Positions 40,978 through 49,422 of a stretch of 64,000 nt of DNA are shown in pieces. The position numbers were made by a program, and so were the translations under genes. Numbering within the stretch: the first letter of the stretch is position 1; every line of letters begins with the position of its first letter. The notes beneath the pieces are model-generated. The model did no database searches, was not told the DNA's origin, and was given only the letters and a program-made list of their open reading frames with translations. The stretch comes from Sphaerisporangium rufum (lineage in GTDB: Bacteria; Actinomycetota; Actinomycetes; Streptosporangiales; Streptosporangiaceae), in contig NZ_BOOU01000007.1 of NCBI RefSeq assembly GCF_016863395.1, positions 1 to 64,000 on the forward strand, in the 5' to 3' direction.

Positions 40978-42186
40978 TCAGCCGGCGGCCGCGAGCACCC
41001 CGGCCAGCGTCTCGGCGGCGCGCCGCGCCTCGCCGTAGGTGTTGTAGAGCGGCGCGAAGCCGAAGCGCAGCACGTCGGGGGTGCGGAAGTCGCCGATCAC
41101 CTCCCGCTCGGCCAGCGCGGTGACCAGCCGGTCCGCGGCCGGGTGGCGTACCGACACCTGGTGCCCGCGCCGCTCCGGGTCCCGAGGGGAGACGATCTCC
41201 ACCCGGTCGCCGAGCAGCTCGTCCACGCACTCGGCGAAGAACCCGGTCAGCGCCATGCCCTTGGCCCGCACCTCGGCCAGGTCCACCCCGTCCCACACCT
41301 CCAGCGCCGCCTCCAGCGCCAGCAGCGACAGGATGTCCGGCGTGCCGGCCCGGGCCCGGGAGATGTTCGGCGCCGGCTCGTACTCGGGGGCCATCGCGAA
41401 CGGCTCGCGGTGCCCGCCCCAGCCGGCCAGCGGCTGGTGGAACTTCTCCTGCAGGCGGTGCGGCACGTAGACGAAGGCGGGCGCGCCGGGGCCGCCGTTC
41501 AGGAACTTGTAAGTGCAGCCGACCGCCAGGTCCACGCCGAGCGCGTCCAGCTCGATCGGCAGCACGCCGGCGCTGTGGCACAGGTCCCACACCACCCGGG
41601 CGCCCGCGTCGTGCGCCTTGCGGGTGGCCTGGGCCATGTCGTACAGCCGCCCGGTCCGGTAGTCGACGTGGTTGAGCAGCACGACCGCCGTCCGCTCGCC
41701 AAGCACCCCGTCCAGCTCGTCGGGGAGCGCGGGCCGCAGCTCGGCCCCGGTCAGCTCGGCCGCCGACGCGGCGATGTAGCCGTCGGTGGGGAAGGTGGCC
41801 GCGTCCACCACGAGCTCATCGCGCCCGTTGTCGCCGGGGCGCAGCGGTGGCATCCGCAGCGCGGCCACCAGCGTCTTGAAGATGTTCACGCTGGTGGAGT
41901 CGGCCACCACCACCTGGCCGGGCGCCGCGCCGACCAGCGGGGCGATCCGGTCGCCCACCCGTTCCGGCGCGTCCCACCAGCCTTCCGGCCACGACCGGAT
42001 CAGCCGGCGGCCCCACTGCCGGCCGATGACGTCCGCCATCCGGGCGGCGACGTGCCGGGGCGGCGCGCCGAGCGAGTTGCCGTCCAGGTAGACGACCTCG
42101 GGATCGAGATCGAACCGGTCGCGCAGCGCCGCGAGCGGATCGTCCGCGTCCAGCTTCGCCGCCCGGTCCGCCAGCCCGCTCATCAT
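40978..42186 (-). CDS. kynU: Kynureninase
   Basis: This 402-residue PLP enzyme of aspartate aminotransferase fold type has YLDGNSLGAPP near the start, STSVNIFK (phosphate-binding region), WDLCHSAG, and CTYKFLNGGPG with the PLP lysine. It cleaves kynurenine to anthranilate and alanine in tryptophan breakdown. ATG 42186 has GGGAG eight bases upstream, and the next codon, ATG 42183, is also possible. No other kynurenine-pathway gene is nearby. Confidence 0.95.
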   Translation of the reverse strand: MMSGLADRAAKLDADDPLAALRDRFDLDPEVVYLDGNSLGAPPRHVAARMADVIGRQWGRRLIRSWPEGWWDAPERVGDRIAPLVGAAPGQVVVADSTSVNIFKTLVAALRMPPLRPGDNGRDELVVDAATFPTDGYIAASAAELTGAELRPALPDELDGVLGERTAVVLLNHVDYRTGRLYDMAQATRKAHDAGARVVWDLCHSAGVLPIELDALGVDLAVGCTYKFLNGGPGAPAFVYVPHRLQEKFHQPLAGWGGHREPFAMAPEYEPAPNISRARAGTPDILSLLALEAALEVWDGVDLAEVRAKGMALTGFFAECVDELLGDRVEIVSPRDPERRGHQVSVRHPAADRLVTALAEREVIGDFRTPDVLRFGFAPLYNTYGEARRAAETLAGVLAAAG

Positions 42187-42385
42187 TCCCTCTTCTCCCG
42201 AGGCCCTCGGCATCCGCCTCCCGCCCGAGAGTACGCAACCCACGCGAATCCCCCTATACCCTCAACTCTCCGTCACCCCCGGCGCCACCGACTTCACCCG
42301 GCGCCGCCTTACCTTGATGCCGCCGACATCACCCCGCTGCCACACCTCGCCCTCGGCACATCACTCGGGACCGCCGCGACGCCGA

Positions 42386-42805
42386 TCATCGAGCGGGGAC
42401 GTGCCAGGACGCCCACACGGTCTTACCGGGCATAGCTGCCGCCCTATCTGCCATATCTTCCGCCCGTGCGGTGCCGTACTCGTCGGCCAGCGCCGCCACG
42501 ATGGCGAGCCCCCGGCCGTGGGTGGCCGCCGTTCCCAGGTCCAGCCGCCGTGGCCGGCCGGCCCCGTGGTCGGTGACCTGGACCAGTAGCCGGCCACCGT
42601 CCATCGCCAGCCCCAGCCGGACCGGCGGGCGTCCGTGGGTGCTCGCGTTGGCCAGCAGTTCCCCCGCGACCAGGACGACGTCGTCGGCGAGACCGGCCAG
42701 CCCCCACTCGGCCAGCACATCCCGCACCATGCCCCGCACCTTCCCCACCGCCGCGAGATCGTCCGGCACCTCCCACCCGGCCGTTCGTGCCCCATTTCCG
42801 GCCAT
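42386..42805 (-). CDS. ATP-binding anti-sigma-factor-like protein (RsbW/AbaA-orfA type)
   Basis: This 139-residue GHKL-fold protein has the N-box ELLANASTHG and the G1 motif VTDHGAG. It belongs to the single-domain HATPase_c kinases common in Streptomyces that act on sigma factors or their antagonists. ATG 42805 follows GGGAGGTGGG. It is divergent from an XRE-DUF5753 gene and its DUF397 partner, a trio like the abaA/whiJ loci described in Streptomyces. Confidence 0.87.
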   Translation of the reverse strand: MAGNGARTAGWEVPDDLAAVGKVRGMVRDVLAEWGLAGLADDVVLVAGELLANASTHGRPPVRLGLAMDGGRLLVQVTDHGAGRPRRLDLGTAATHGRGLAIVAALADEYGTARAEDMADRAAAMPGKTVWASWHVPAR

Positions 42806-43076
42806 TCGCACCCACCTCCCATATCCACATGAACCGAGGCTTACTACCGTTCACACGGCACGTTGGAGATCACTGGTTTCCGGCAATCTGTCGAACCCGC
42901 TACCAAATGCAGCGATAGCGAATTCTGCTGATTCTCCGATCTCCTCGAATCGCCTCACCAGGGTGCAGCTGACCAGCTAAGTTGTGCAGCGGAAGAGCCG
43001 GTACAGCCATGGACATCCTGTGGCGATCGCGTACCGATTGTGCTCGCCAGTAGCGGTTTCTCGCCCAGGAGCCCCC

Positions 43077-43895
43077 ATGAACCCTCCTTCCCCCGATCCG
43101 CATATACGACCTCTTGCCTTTTTTGGGAGCGAGCTGCGCAAATACCGAAAGGCAAAAGGACTGTCGCTGGAACGGCTCGCGGCGGCGATCCAGTTCAGTC
43201 CCAGCCTGCTCGGCTTCGTGGAAAGGGGACAGCGCACCCCGAGCCGCCTGTTCGCCCAGAACTGTGACAACGCGCTGGCGCTCGGCGGCGAACTCACCCG
43301 GCTATGGAAGGACCTCACCGGCGAGGCCACACCCGGTTGGTTCCGCGACTGGCTGGGCATCGAGCAGGAGGCACACACGCTGCACACCTGGCAGCCGCTG
43401 TACGTTCCCGGGCTCCTCCAGACGGAGGCCTACGCCCGGGTGGTACTCCGAGGCGAACCCGAGATCAGCGACGAGCAGGTGGAGAAGTTACTCGCCAGAC
43501 GCATGGAGCGCCAGGAGATCCTCACTCGCGCCAACGCTCCCCTCTTCCGCGCGATACTCGACGAAGGAGTGCTTCAGCGGCCGATCGGCGGCAGGGACGT
43601 GATGCGGGAGCAGATGGGGCGCCTGCTACACGCGGTGTCATCTCCTCGGGTGGGCATCCAGATCGTCCCGCTTGCCGGCGGCGATACCACCGGTCTGCTC
43701 GGTGGATTCGTCATCGCCCAACTCCCGGGCACCACGGATAGGGTTTATATCGATTCCGCCACTCACGGTCACGTGACAGATCGACTAGAAGAAGTCAGAG
43801 CCGTCCATAGCAGATACGACGCGATCCGCGCGAAAGCCCTTCCCGAGCACATGTCCCTCGACCTGATCAGAGAAGCGGAGAAGCGATGGAGTTGA
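43077..43895 (+). CDS. XRE-family regulator with DUF5753 domain (WhiJ-like)
   Basis: This 272-residue protein has an N-terminal helix-turn-helix (about 18-70: RKYRKAKGLSLERLAAAI, FVERGQRTPS) and a C-terminal DUF5753 domain (about 95-265, WQPLYVPGLLQTEAYAR). It is related to WhiJ-type regulators that act with small DUF397 proteins in development and antibiotic control. ATG 43077 has AGGAG five bases upstream. It overlaps the DUF397 gene by 10 bp. The upstream 270 bp, shared with the anti-sigma gene, are lower in G+C. Confidence 0.92.
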   Translation: MNPPSPDPHIRPLAFFGSELRKYRKAKGLSLERLAAAIQFSPSLLGFVERGQRTPSRLFAQNCDNALALGGELTRLWKDLTGEATPGWFRDWLGIEQEAHTLHTWQPLYVPGLLQTEAYARVVLRGEPEISDEQVEKLLARRMERQEILTRANAPLFRAILDEGVLQRPIGGRDVMREQMGRLLHAVSSPRVGIQIVPLAGGDTTGLLGGFVIAQLPGTTDRVYIDSATHGHVTDRLEEVRAVHSRYDAIRAKALPEHMSLDLIREAEKRWS

Positions 43896-44098
43896 GCCAG
43901 GAACTCGCGAGTGCGGCGTGGCGCAAGGCTACCAAGAGTGGCTCCAACGGCGGTGACTGCCTGGAGGTGGCACCGCTGTCCCGGGGGCGGGTGGGCATCC
44001 GGGACACCGAGGCCCCCGAGAGGGCCCCGTTCGTGGTCAGCGCCACCGTCTGGGCCGCCTTCCTCGACGGCGCCAAGAACGGCGAATTCGACTTCTGA
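43886..44098 (+). CDS. DUF397 protein (AbaA-orfD-like)
   Basis: This 70-residue protein has the DUF397 pattern WRKATKSGSNGGDCLEVA. These small proteins are encoded beside XRE-DUF5753 regulators and are thought to modulate them, in a toxin-antitoxin-like or signal partner role. ATG 43886 lies inside the end of the regulator gene, so translation is coupled. Confidence 0.92.
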   Translation: MELSQELASAAWRKATKSGSNGGDCLEVAPLSRGRVGIRDTEAPERAPFVVSATVWAAFLDGAKNGEFDF

Positions 44099-44111
44099 TC
44101 CCTGCCGGGCC

Positions 44112-44148
44112 GCCGGCCGGGTCAGCCGGTGGCGGCGAACCGGCCGGC
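44112..44148. terminator. Hairpin between the DUF397 and YbaB-like genes
   Basis: GCCGGCCGG (44112-44120) and CCGGCCGGC (44140-44148) form a perfect 9-bp stem over a 19-nt loop between two convergent stops. Confidence 0.55.
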
Positions 44149-44157
44149 GGCCACGGC

Positions 44158-44505
44158 CTACCGCCAGTGCGACAGCATCCGGTGCAGCTCGTCACGGGCG
44201 CCTGCCGGGTCGAAGCCGTCGACGGCGTCCCGCATCAGTTCGTCGGCGCGGCGGGCCGCGTCCCGCTGCGCCTCCTGGACGGTGGCGAGGACCTCCGTCG
44301 CCAGCGCCTCGCTGTCCAGACGCAGGGCACGCGGTCGGAACGTCACGTCCGTCACCTTCCCGTCCCCTGCCACCGTCACGGTCACCGCCCCGGACTCGGA
44401 ATCGGCGCGACCGGTGATCCGGTCGAGCTCCTCCTGGCCTCGCGCCAGCCACGCCTGTAACGCGGCGGCGCGCTCCGCCATCACTCGGGGTTCATCAACG
44501 TTCAT
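44158..44505 (-). CDS. YbaB/EbfC-family protein 1
   Basis: This 115-residue protein has the alpha-beta-beta-alpha YbaB plan: an N-terminal helix, strands AVTVTVAGDGKVTDVTF, and a C-terminal helix. YbaB/EbfC members are nucleoid-associated, but divergent copies are often encoded beside T7SS substrates in actinomycetes, where their role is unclear. The start at 44505 (MNVDEPRV) fits the domain, and the ribosome-binding site is weak. The leftward pair with 44665-45042 is separated by about 160 bp of lower-G+C sequence. Confidence 0.75.
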   Translation of the reverse strand: MNVDEPRVMAERAAALQAWLARGQEELDRITGRADSESGAVTVTVAGDGKVTDVTFRPRALRLDSEALATEVLATVQEAQRDAARRADELMRDAVDGFDPAGARDELHRMLSHWR

Positions 44506-44664
44506 CTGCCCCGATTCGCCATGTGATCCGTACAAAGTACTACTCCCCCATAAATGTTCACCGGACCGGCGTTTCATCCCAAGAATCGCCTTGATCCGCT
44601 TTCGAGCACAGTGACCCTCAGATCACTCACTTATTCACGATTGTAGATAAATCAGACATGCAGG

Positions 44665-45042
44665 TTATAAGGCCTCGCGAACCACCTGTTCGATCCTGTC
44701 CCTGATGGCCGTTTCATCCAGCGGGACGGGCAGCGATCCGGTCTCCGCCATGACCGCGTCCGCCAGCTCCCGCGCCTGCCGTTCAGCCTCCGCCTGGGCG
44801 GCCCGCAGCGCTGCGGTCACCTCTTTGCCCAGCTCGGCGAGGTCGAGGCGTCGGACTCGCGGGTCCAGGGCGACGGCGGTGACGCCGCCGGAGCCGTCGC
44901 AGGTGACGCTGATCAGGCCGCCCGCGCTCGTCCCGGTTCCGGCGACCGAAAGGATCGCCGACCGGGCCTGCTGAAGCCGACCAATGGCTCGGCGAGCCTG
45001 AGTAAGGGCCTGTTCCATCCATTCAACTTCATATGTCGACAT
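44665..45042 (-). CDS. YbaB/EbfC-family protein 2
   Basis: This 125-residue protein has the same fold as its neighbour: a helix (EQALTQARRAIGRLQQA), the paired strands GLISVTCDGSGGVTAVAL, and a long amphipathic C-terminal helix. AAGGA lies eight bases before ATG 45042. ATG 45051 overlaps that site and is less likely. It is divergent from the EspC-like gene. Confidence 0.78.
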   Translation of the reverse strand: MSTYEVEWMEQALTQARRAIGRLQQARSAILSVAGTGTSAGGLISVTCDGSGGVTAVALDPRVRRLDLAELGKEVTAALRAAQAEAERQARELADAVMAETGSLPVPLDETAIRDRIEQVVREAL

Positions 45043-45082
45043 AACGGACATCCTTTACCGGATAGCGACAACGGTCCACCGT

Positions 45083-45095
45083 CAATACGGTATTG
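45083..45095. promoter_or_regulatory. 13-bp inverted repeat in the ybaB/espC-like divergent region
   Basis: CAATAC and GTATTG flank a single G. It lies about 40 bp upstream of the leftward ybaB-like start and 79 bp upstream of the rightward gene, a good place for a shared operator. TGACGTCA at 45114-45121 is a second short palindrome. Confidence 0.35.
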
Positions 45096-45173
45096 GGTAC
45101 CGACCGTCACGAATGACGTCAATCACGTTAAACTGTGAAATAGGATGATCATCGACTGCTAACGTCGGCCGAC

Positions 45174-45491
45174 ATGGCTTCCGGATTCGAAGTAGTTCCA
45201 GAATCCCTGGTCGACGGCGCGGGGCGGCTGGACGCCCACGGGGAGCGATACGCCGCCGCGATCAGGCAGCTGCGGGAACGTGGAACCGGTGGCGCGTCCT
45301 GGGGAGACGTCGGCCTCTTCGAGGTGCTGCGCATGGCGTACGCCGAGTGCAGCGAAACGGCCCTGGACGCGTTCACCCGTCTCGGTGACACCATCCAGGC
45401 GACCGGCGACGGCCTGCGGCAGGTCGCGGCCAACACCCGTGCCACCGAGACCACGATCACCGCCGCCCTCCAGGGGGACCAATGGGTGTGA
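45174..45491 (+). CDS. EspC-like T7SS target protein
   Basis: This 105-residue protein has two helical halves joined by a turn with SWGDVGLF, the pattern of the ESX EspC-type 'type VII secretion target' family. ATG 45174 is preceded by TAACGT (45160-45165) at 8 bp and no ribosome-binding site, so the mRNA may be leaderless. It overlaps the next gene by 10 bp. It probably pairs with that WXG-like protein for export. Confidence 0.8.
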   Translation: MASGFEVVPESLVDGAGRLDAHGERYAAAIRQLRERGTGGASWGDVGLFEVLRMAYAECSETALDAFTRLGDTIQATGDGLRQVAANTRATETTITAALQGDQWV

Positions 45492-46291
45492 CCGTGCCGC
45501 CCGGCGTGGACGCGATGCTGGACCTCCTCGGCGTCCCCTGGCCGAACATCGACGAGGACGAGATCAGGAAGGACGCCGCCGCCTGGCGGACCGTCCTGGC
45601 CGAGGCCGAACCGGCGGCGGCGGGCGCCGACACGGCGGTACGCGACCTCTCCCCCGACTACCGGGGCGACTCGGCGACCGCCCTGGCCGGGATGTGGCAG
45701 GAGACCGGCGCCTCCGGCGGCCACCTGAGCCAGGCGACCGCGGCAGCGCGCCCGGCGCCCCCGCTGCTCGACGGGACCGCGACCGTGGTGACCGCCACCA
45801 AGGTCGCGGTGGCCACCTGGGCGGCGGTGACCGCGGTACGGGTCGGCCAGTCGCTGCTGCTCGGCGGCCCGCTCGGCGCTGGCGCCGCGACCGCGAACAT
45901 GCTGGTCGCCCGGCAGGCCATCACCCGGATCCTGCGCGAGGCGGGCGAAGGCACCGGCAAGGTCATCGCCCCCGCGGTGACCCGCCGCATCACCCACCCC
46001 CTCCGGCGCATCCTGGACGACCTGCGGATGCCCGGCGGCGGCCCGGTGCTCCAGGGGGCCGGTGGGCCCCGGGTTCCGCTCGGGGCCGGCGAGCGCAAGG
46101 GCGGCCTGTTCGACGGCCTGGTGCATGCGAGAGGCGACAACAAGAAGCCTCCCCTCAACCAGGAGAATCGCAAGGGGCACACCAGCCAGCCCAGCGCCTC
46201 CAAGCGGGACAAGCACCAGGGCGGAGACGCGCACGGCGGCCGGCGGCACATCCCGCCGAACCCGAACAAGCGCCGCGGAGGAGGGTCCTGA
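45482..46291 (+). CDS. WXG100-superfamily-like protein with membrane-active middle and basic tail
   Basis: This 269-residue protein has an N-terminal helical domain (about 20-95) with YRGDSATALAGMWQE in the WXG/PPE style, a hydrophobic Ala/Val/Gly-rich middle (about 95-165) and a strongly basic, disordered C-terminus with KRDKHQGGD and PNPNKRRGG. It may be an exported T7SS effector whose basic tail binds nucleic acid, but no toxin family is recognised. ATG 45482 lies within the EspC-like gene, and the TPR gene follows with a one-base overlap. Confidence 0.7.
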   Translation: MGVTVPPGVDAMLDLLGVPWPNIDEDEIRKDAAAWRTVLAEAEPAAAGADTAVRDLSPDYRGDSATALAGMWQETGASGGHLSQATAAARPAPPLLDGTATVVTATKVAVATWAAVTAVRVGQSLLLGGPLGAGAATANMLVARQAITRILREAGEGTGKVIAPAVTRRITHPLRRILDDLRMPGGGPVLQGAGGPRVPLGAGERKGGLFDGLVHARGDNKKPPLNQENRKGHTSQPSASKRDKHQGGDAHGGRRHIPPNPNKRRGGGS

Positions 46292-47451
46292 TGAGCACCG
46301 GCGATCTGCTCGCCCGCGCCGACCGGCTGGCCGCCCTCGACCTGCGCGAGGAGGCGGCCGAGCTCTACGAGCGGCTGATCGGCGAGGGCGTTCCCGGAGC
46401 CGCCGTGCGGTACGGCGCGATGCTGGCGGAGGCCGGCGACCACCCGGCGGCGGAGCCCGTGCTGCGCACGGCATTGGCCGCCGGGGACACCGACGCCTAC
46501 CACTGGCTCTGCGACGTGCTGATCGCCACCGGACGGGTCCCCGAGGCCGGACGCCTCATGGAGGAGGCGGCCGGTCGCGGCCTGCCGGGCGCCGCACTGC
46601 GTGCCGCCGCGATCTGGGCGGACCTGGCGGAAGACCGTACTCGGGCCGAGCAGTGGTACCGGACGGCGATCGACCGGGGTGACCAGGGGGCGCTCAACGA
46701 CTACGGCGCCTTCCTGTCGGAGGACCCCGGCCGGGAGGCGGAGGCGCGGCGCGTGCTGCGGCAGGCCGCCGAGCAGGGCGACGCGCTCGCGTTCAGCAAC
46801 CTGGGCGCCATCGAGCTGGACCGCGGCGAGCCGGAGGCGGCGCTCGGCTGGCTCCGGCAGAGCCTGGCCGGCGGCGGATCATCGGAGTCCACCGCGCTGC
46901 TGAAGATCGCCGACGCCGAGGAGCGGCTGGGGAACCTGGACGCGGCCCGGAGGTACCACGACCGGGCCGTCAACGCGCGGATACCCGGCGCGCACGCCGG
47001 CCGCGCCCGGTTCCTCGCCTATCACGGGACCGCCGAAGACCTGGAGACGGCGGAGCGCGATTTCCGTACGGCGGTGCGGAACGGCGAGGAAGGCGCGGAC
47101 TACTACTACGCGACCTTCCTGGCGGCCCAGGACCGGGTGGACGAGGCGATCGACCACTACCGCCGGGCCATCGACGCCGGGTCGGACGGTGCGTACGAGG
47201 AGCTGGCGCTCATCCTCCAGGCGCGCGGGGAGACCGAGGCGGCCGAGGAGTGCTTCACCGCGAGCATCGCCGCCGGCTGGCTGAGCGCCGTGCTCTCCTA
47301 CGCGGAATTCCTGCGAGACCAGGGACGCGGCGCCGAGGTCCCCGCCCTGGAGCCCCGGGCCCGGGAACTGGGTGCCACCCCCGAGCAGCTCGCCGCCCTG
47401 CGCGGCGCCGCACCGGTCACTCCCGGCCAGGACGCGCCGGAAGCGCCGTGA
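46291..47451 (+). CDS. Sel1/TPR-repeat protein
   Basis: This 386-residue protein is built of about ten helical repeats of Sel1/TPR type, for example AEQWYRTAIDRGDQGALNDYG and ALGWLRQSLAGG. It is acidic and soluble. GGAGGAGGG lies upstream of ATG 46291, which overlaps the previous stop (TGATG). It probably binds the preceding exported protein as a chaperone, adaptor or immunity factor. The exact role is not visible. Confidence 0.75.
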   Translation: MSTGDLLARADRLAALDLREEAAELYERLIGEGVPGAAVRYGAMLAEAGDHPAAEPVLRTALAAGDTDAYHWLCDVLIATGRVPEAGRLMEEAAGRGLPGAALRAAAIWADLAEDRTRAEQWYRTAIDRGDQGALNDYGAFLSEDPGREAEARRVLRQAAEQGDALAFSNLGAIELDRGEPEAALGWLRQSLAGGGSSESTALLKIADAEERLGNLDAARRYHDRAVNARIPGAHAGRARFLAYHGTAEDLETAERDFRTAVRNGEEGADYYYATFLAAQDRVDEAIDHYRRAIDAGSDGAYEELALILQARGETEAAEECFTASIAAGWLSAVLSYAEFLRDQGRGAEVPALEPRARELGATPEQLAALRGAAPVTPGQDAPEAP

Positions 47452-47511
47452 CCCTACGCCCGTGGCGGAACGGGTCTGGACACGGCGACGGCCGGTGGTT
47501 GGCTGAGGGAC

Positions 47512-48288
47512 ATGGTGCTTTCGGTGCGGTCATACGGACGCGGGCGGCCGGTGGTGGTGCTGCCGTGGTTCACGCTGGACGGCGCGGTGGCCGCCGAGGC
47601 GTTCGAGCCCGCGTTCGCCGGCCTGCCGGGGTACCGGCGGGTGTACGTGGACCTGCCGGGCACCGGCGGGTCGGCTCCGGTGGCGCCGGACTCGGACGCG
47701 GTGCTGGCGGCGGTGTCGGCGACCGTGGACGCCGTGGCGGGTGACGAGCCCGTCCTGCTCGCCGGCTGCTCCTACGGCGGCTACCTGGCCGCCGGCCTCA
47801 CCCGGCGCCGCCCGGAGCGGGTGGCCGCGCTGCTCCTGGTCTGCTCCGGAGTCAAGATCACGCCGGCCGAGCGGGACCTGTCCGGGGTGCTGTCCGCCGA
47901 GCCGGAGCCGGGCTGGCTGGACGGCGTGCCGGGCGACCTGCGCGGCCACTTCGCCGCGGCCCTCGGCCGCCGGACGCGGGAGGTCGCCGACCGGATGGCC
48001 GACGCCTTCGCCGCCAACGCCCCCACCGACGACGCCTATCTCACCAGGTTGCGCAGCGAGGGGTACCGGGTGAGCGACGAGGGCTCGCCGGGCGGCTACG
48101 CCGGCCCGGTCACCATCCTGACCGGCCGCCGCGACCAGGTGGCCGGGTACCGCGACCAGTTCGCCGCCCTGGCCGCCTTCCCGGACGGCGAGTACACCGC
48201 CCTGGCCGACGTCGGCCATTACCTCCCATTCGAACAGCCCGAGCGCTTCGCCGCCCTGCTCCGCGACTGGCTCGCCCGCACGACCTGA
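47512..48288 (+). CDS. Alpha/beta hydrolase
   Basis: This 258-residue alpha/beta-hydrolase has the nucleophile elbow GCSYGG, the acid in TGRRDQVAGY and the His in ADVGHYLPFEQP. The HGxP-type oxyanion loop is altered (LPWFTLDG). The substrate is unknown. It starts at ATG 47512, 60 bp after the TPR gene, with only a weak GAGGG element near the start. It may be co-transcribed with the preceding module. Confidence 0.85.
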   Translation: MVLSVRSYGRGRPVVVLPWFTLDGAVAAEAFEPAFAGLPGYRRVYVDLPGTGGSAPVAPDSDAVLAAVSATVDAVAGDEPVLLAGCSYGGYLAAGLTRRRPERVAALLLVCSGVKITPAERDLSGVLSAEPEPGWLDGVPGDLRGHFAAALGRRTREVADRMADAFAANAPTDDAYLTRLRSEGYRVSDEGSPGGYAGPVTILTGRRDQVAGYRDQFAALAAFPDGEYTALADVGHYLPFEQPERFAALLRDWLARTT

Positions 48289-48447
48289 CCACGCCGTCAG
48301 ATCACCTCGGACACCCACCGACCGACCGATCGCACCGCTGAGCCACCGGCCGCACGGCATGACTCCGGCTGGAAGCCGTGGCCCGCTCTCGGATAGTGAG
48401 CTTCATCAGGCATGTACTCCCAAGATCGGCCCTGGCAGACTGGGCGA

Positions 48448-48876
48448 ATGACCCCAGCCGAACGCGAATCATGGTTGGCCGGTTTACCTCTCATCCAGCG
48501 AATCATCGCCATCGTCGCACCGCCGCTCTTCGTGATCGGCGGCACCGCTCGACTTCTCGACGTCCGCCCATCGGGCTGGGCCCTGGCCGGCAACCTGGGA
48601 TTCATTCTCCTCGGCGTCGTGCTCTGCGCCGCCAACATCCGGGACGTGCTCCGCGGCAGGCAGTTCGCGAAGGGTACGGAGCCCGGCCGCTTCGACGTCG
48701 TGATGCGCGGCTACCGGCGAAGCCAGGTGGACGCCTACATCGCCGCGGCGAACAGCCCCGCAGGTACGCCCTTCGCACCGGAATTCGACGTCACCCTACG
48801 CGGCTACAACCCGAGCCAGGTCCACGAATACATCACCGCACTCCCCCGCCGTCCCCGCCACGACTCCCCCGGTTAG
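48448..48876 (+). CDS. Small membrane protein with two DivIVA-like motifs
   Basis: This 142-residue protein has two closely spaced hydrophobic helices (about 18-36 and 40-60) and a cytoplasmic tail carrying two copies of a DivIVA N-terminal-like motif: FDVVMRGYRRSQVDAYI and FDVTLRGYNPSQVHEYI. In DivIVA the FxxxxRGYxxxxVDxF segment binds membrane curvature. A membrane-anchored tandem of it is unusual. ATG 48448 is chosen because the domain starts there. An in-frame ATG at 48412 gives 12 more residues. Confidence 0.65.
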   Translation: MTPAERESWLAGLPLIQRIIAIVAPPLFVIGGTARLLDVRPSGWALAGNLGFILLGVVLCAANIRDVLRGRQFAKGTEPGRFDVVMRGYRRSQVDAYIAAANSPAGTPFAPEFDVTLRGYNPSQVHEYITALPRRPRHDSPG

Positions 48877-48917
48877 CGGCACCACCCGAGCACGCGCTCG
48901 CACCGGCGGCACCACGG

Positions 48918-49292
48918 TCAACCGTCAGAGGTACGCCACAAGGCAAGCTCTCCGGCTGGCATGCAGACGACAAGTGCTCCGCCGGGTCCCGCCATGGTCC
49001 ACGCCTCGAAGTGGTCATCCGGTTCCACGATCAGCGACCGCCCGCCGGCCAGGTGTATGGACAGCGTCCCGGCAACCGACGCCCGCGCGCTCAAGATCTC
49101 GGCCCCGAAGAGCTCGATCATTCGGGTCATCGCCGGCGTTGGGGCGCCAGGAGTGACCTCCCAGGTGCCATCCTCGGAGGAAAGCGTGGCGGCGGCTTCG
49201 ATCCGTACTTCGTATCCCGAGTCGGTCAGCAGCGTTACGCCCGCGTCGAACGCGACCCGGACGACCGACTGCCCGCCAAGCCGCAGATCCAC
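48918..49292 (-). CDS. DUF6188-like small protein
   Basis: This 124-residue protein, DLRLGGQSVVRVAFDAGVTLL onward, is mostly beta-stranded and resembles DUF6188 proteins of actinomycetes, which have no known function. GTG 49292 fits both the family start and a leaderless promoter (TACGCT ends 6 bp upstream). Proteins of this size in toxin islands are sometimes orphan immunity factors, but nothing here proves that. Confidence 0.65.
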   Translation of the reverse strand: MDLRLGGQSVVRVAFDAGVTLLTDSGYEVRIEAAATLSSEDGTWEVTPGAPTPAMTRMIELFGAEILSARASVAGTLSIHLAGGRSLIVEPDDHFEAWTMAGPGGALVVCMPAGELALWRTSDG

Positions 49293-49422
49293 TCGCCCAG
49301 CGTACCGAACGGATACCACCTATCCGGCAGGACAAACGCCGGCAACCTGATCGCATCTTCATGACCTGTTTCCGGTCGGACGAAAGCCGATACTCATCCG
49401 AGCGCCCCCATATACCTGAGGA

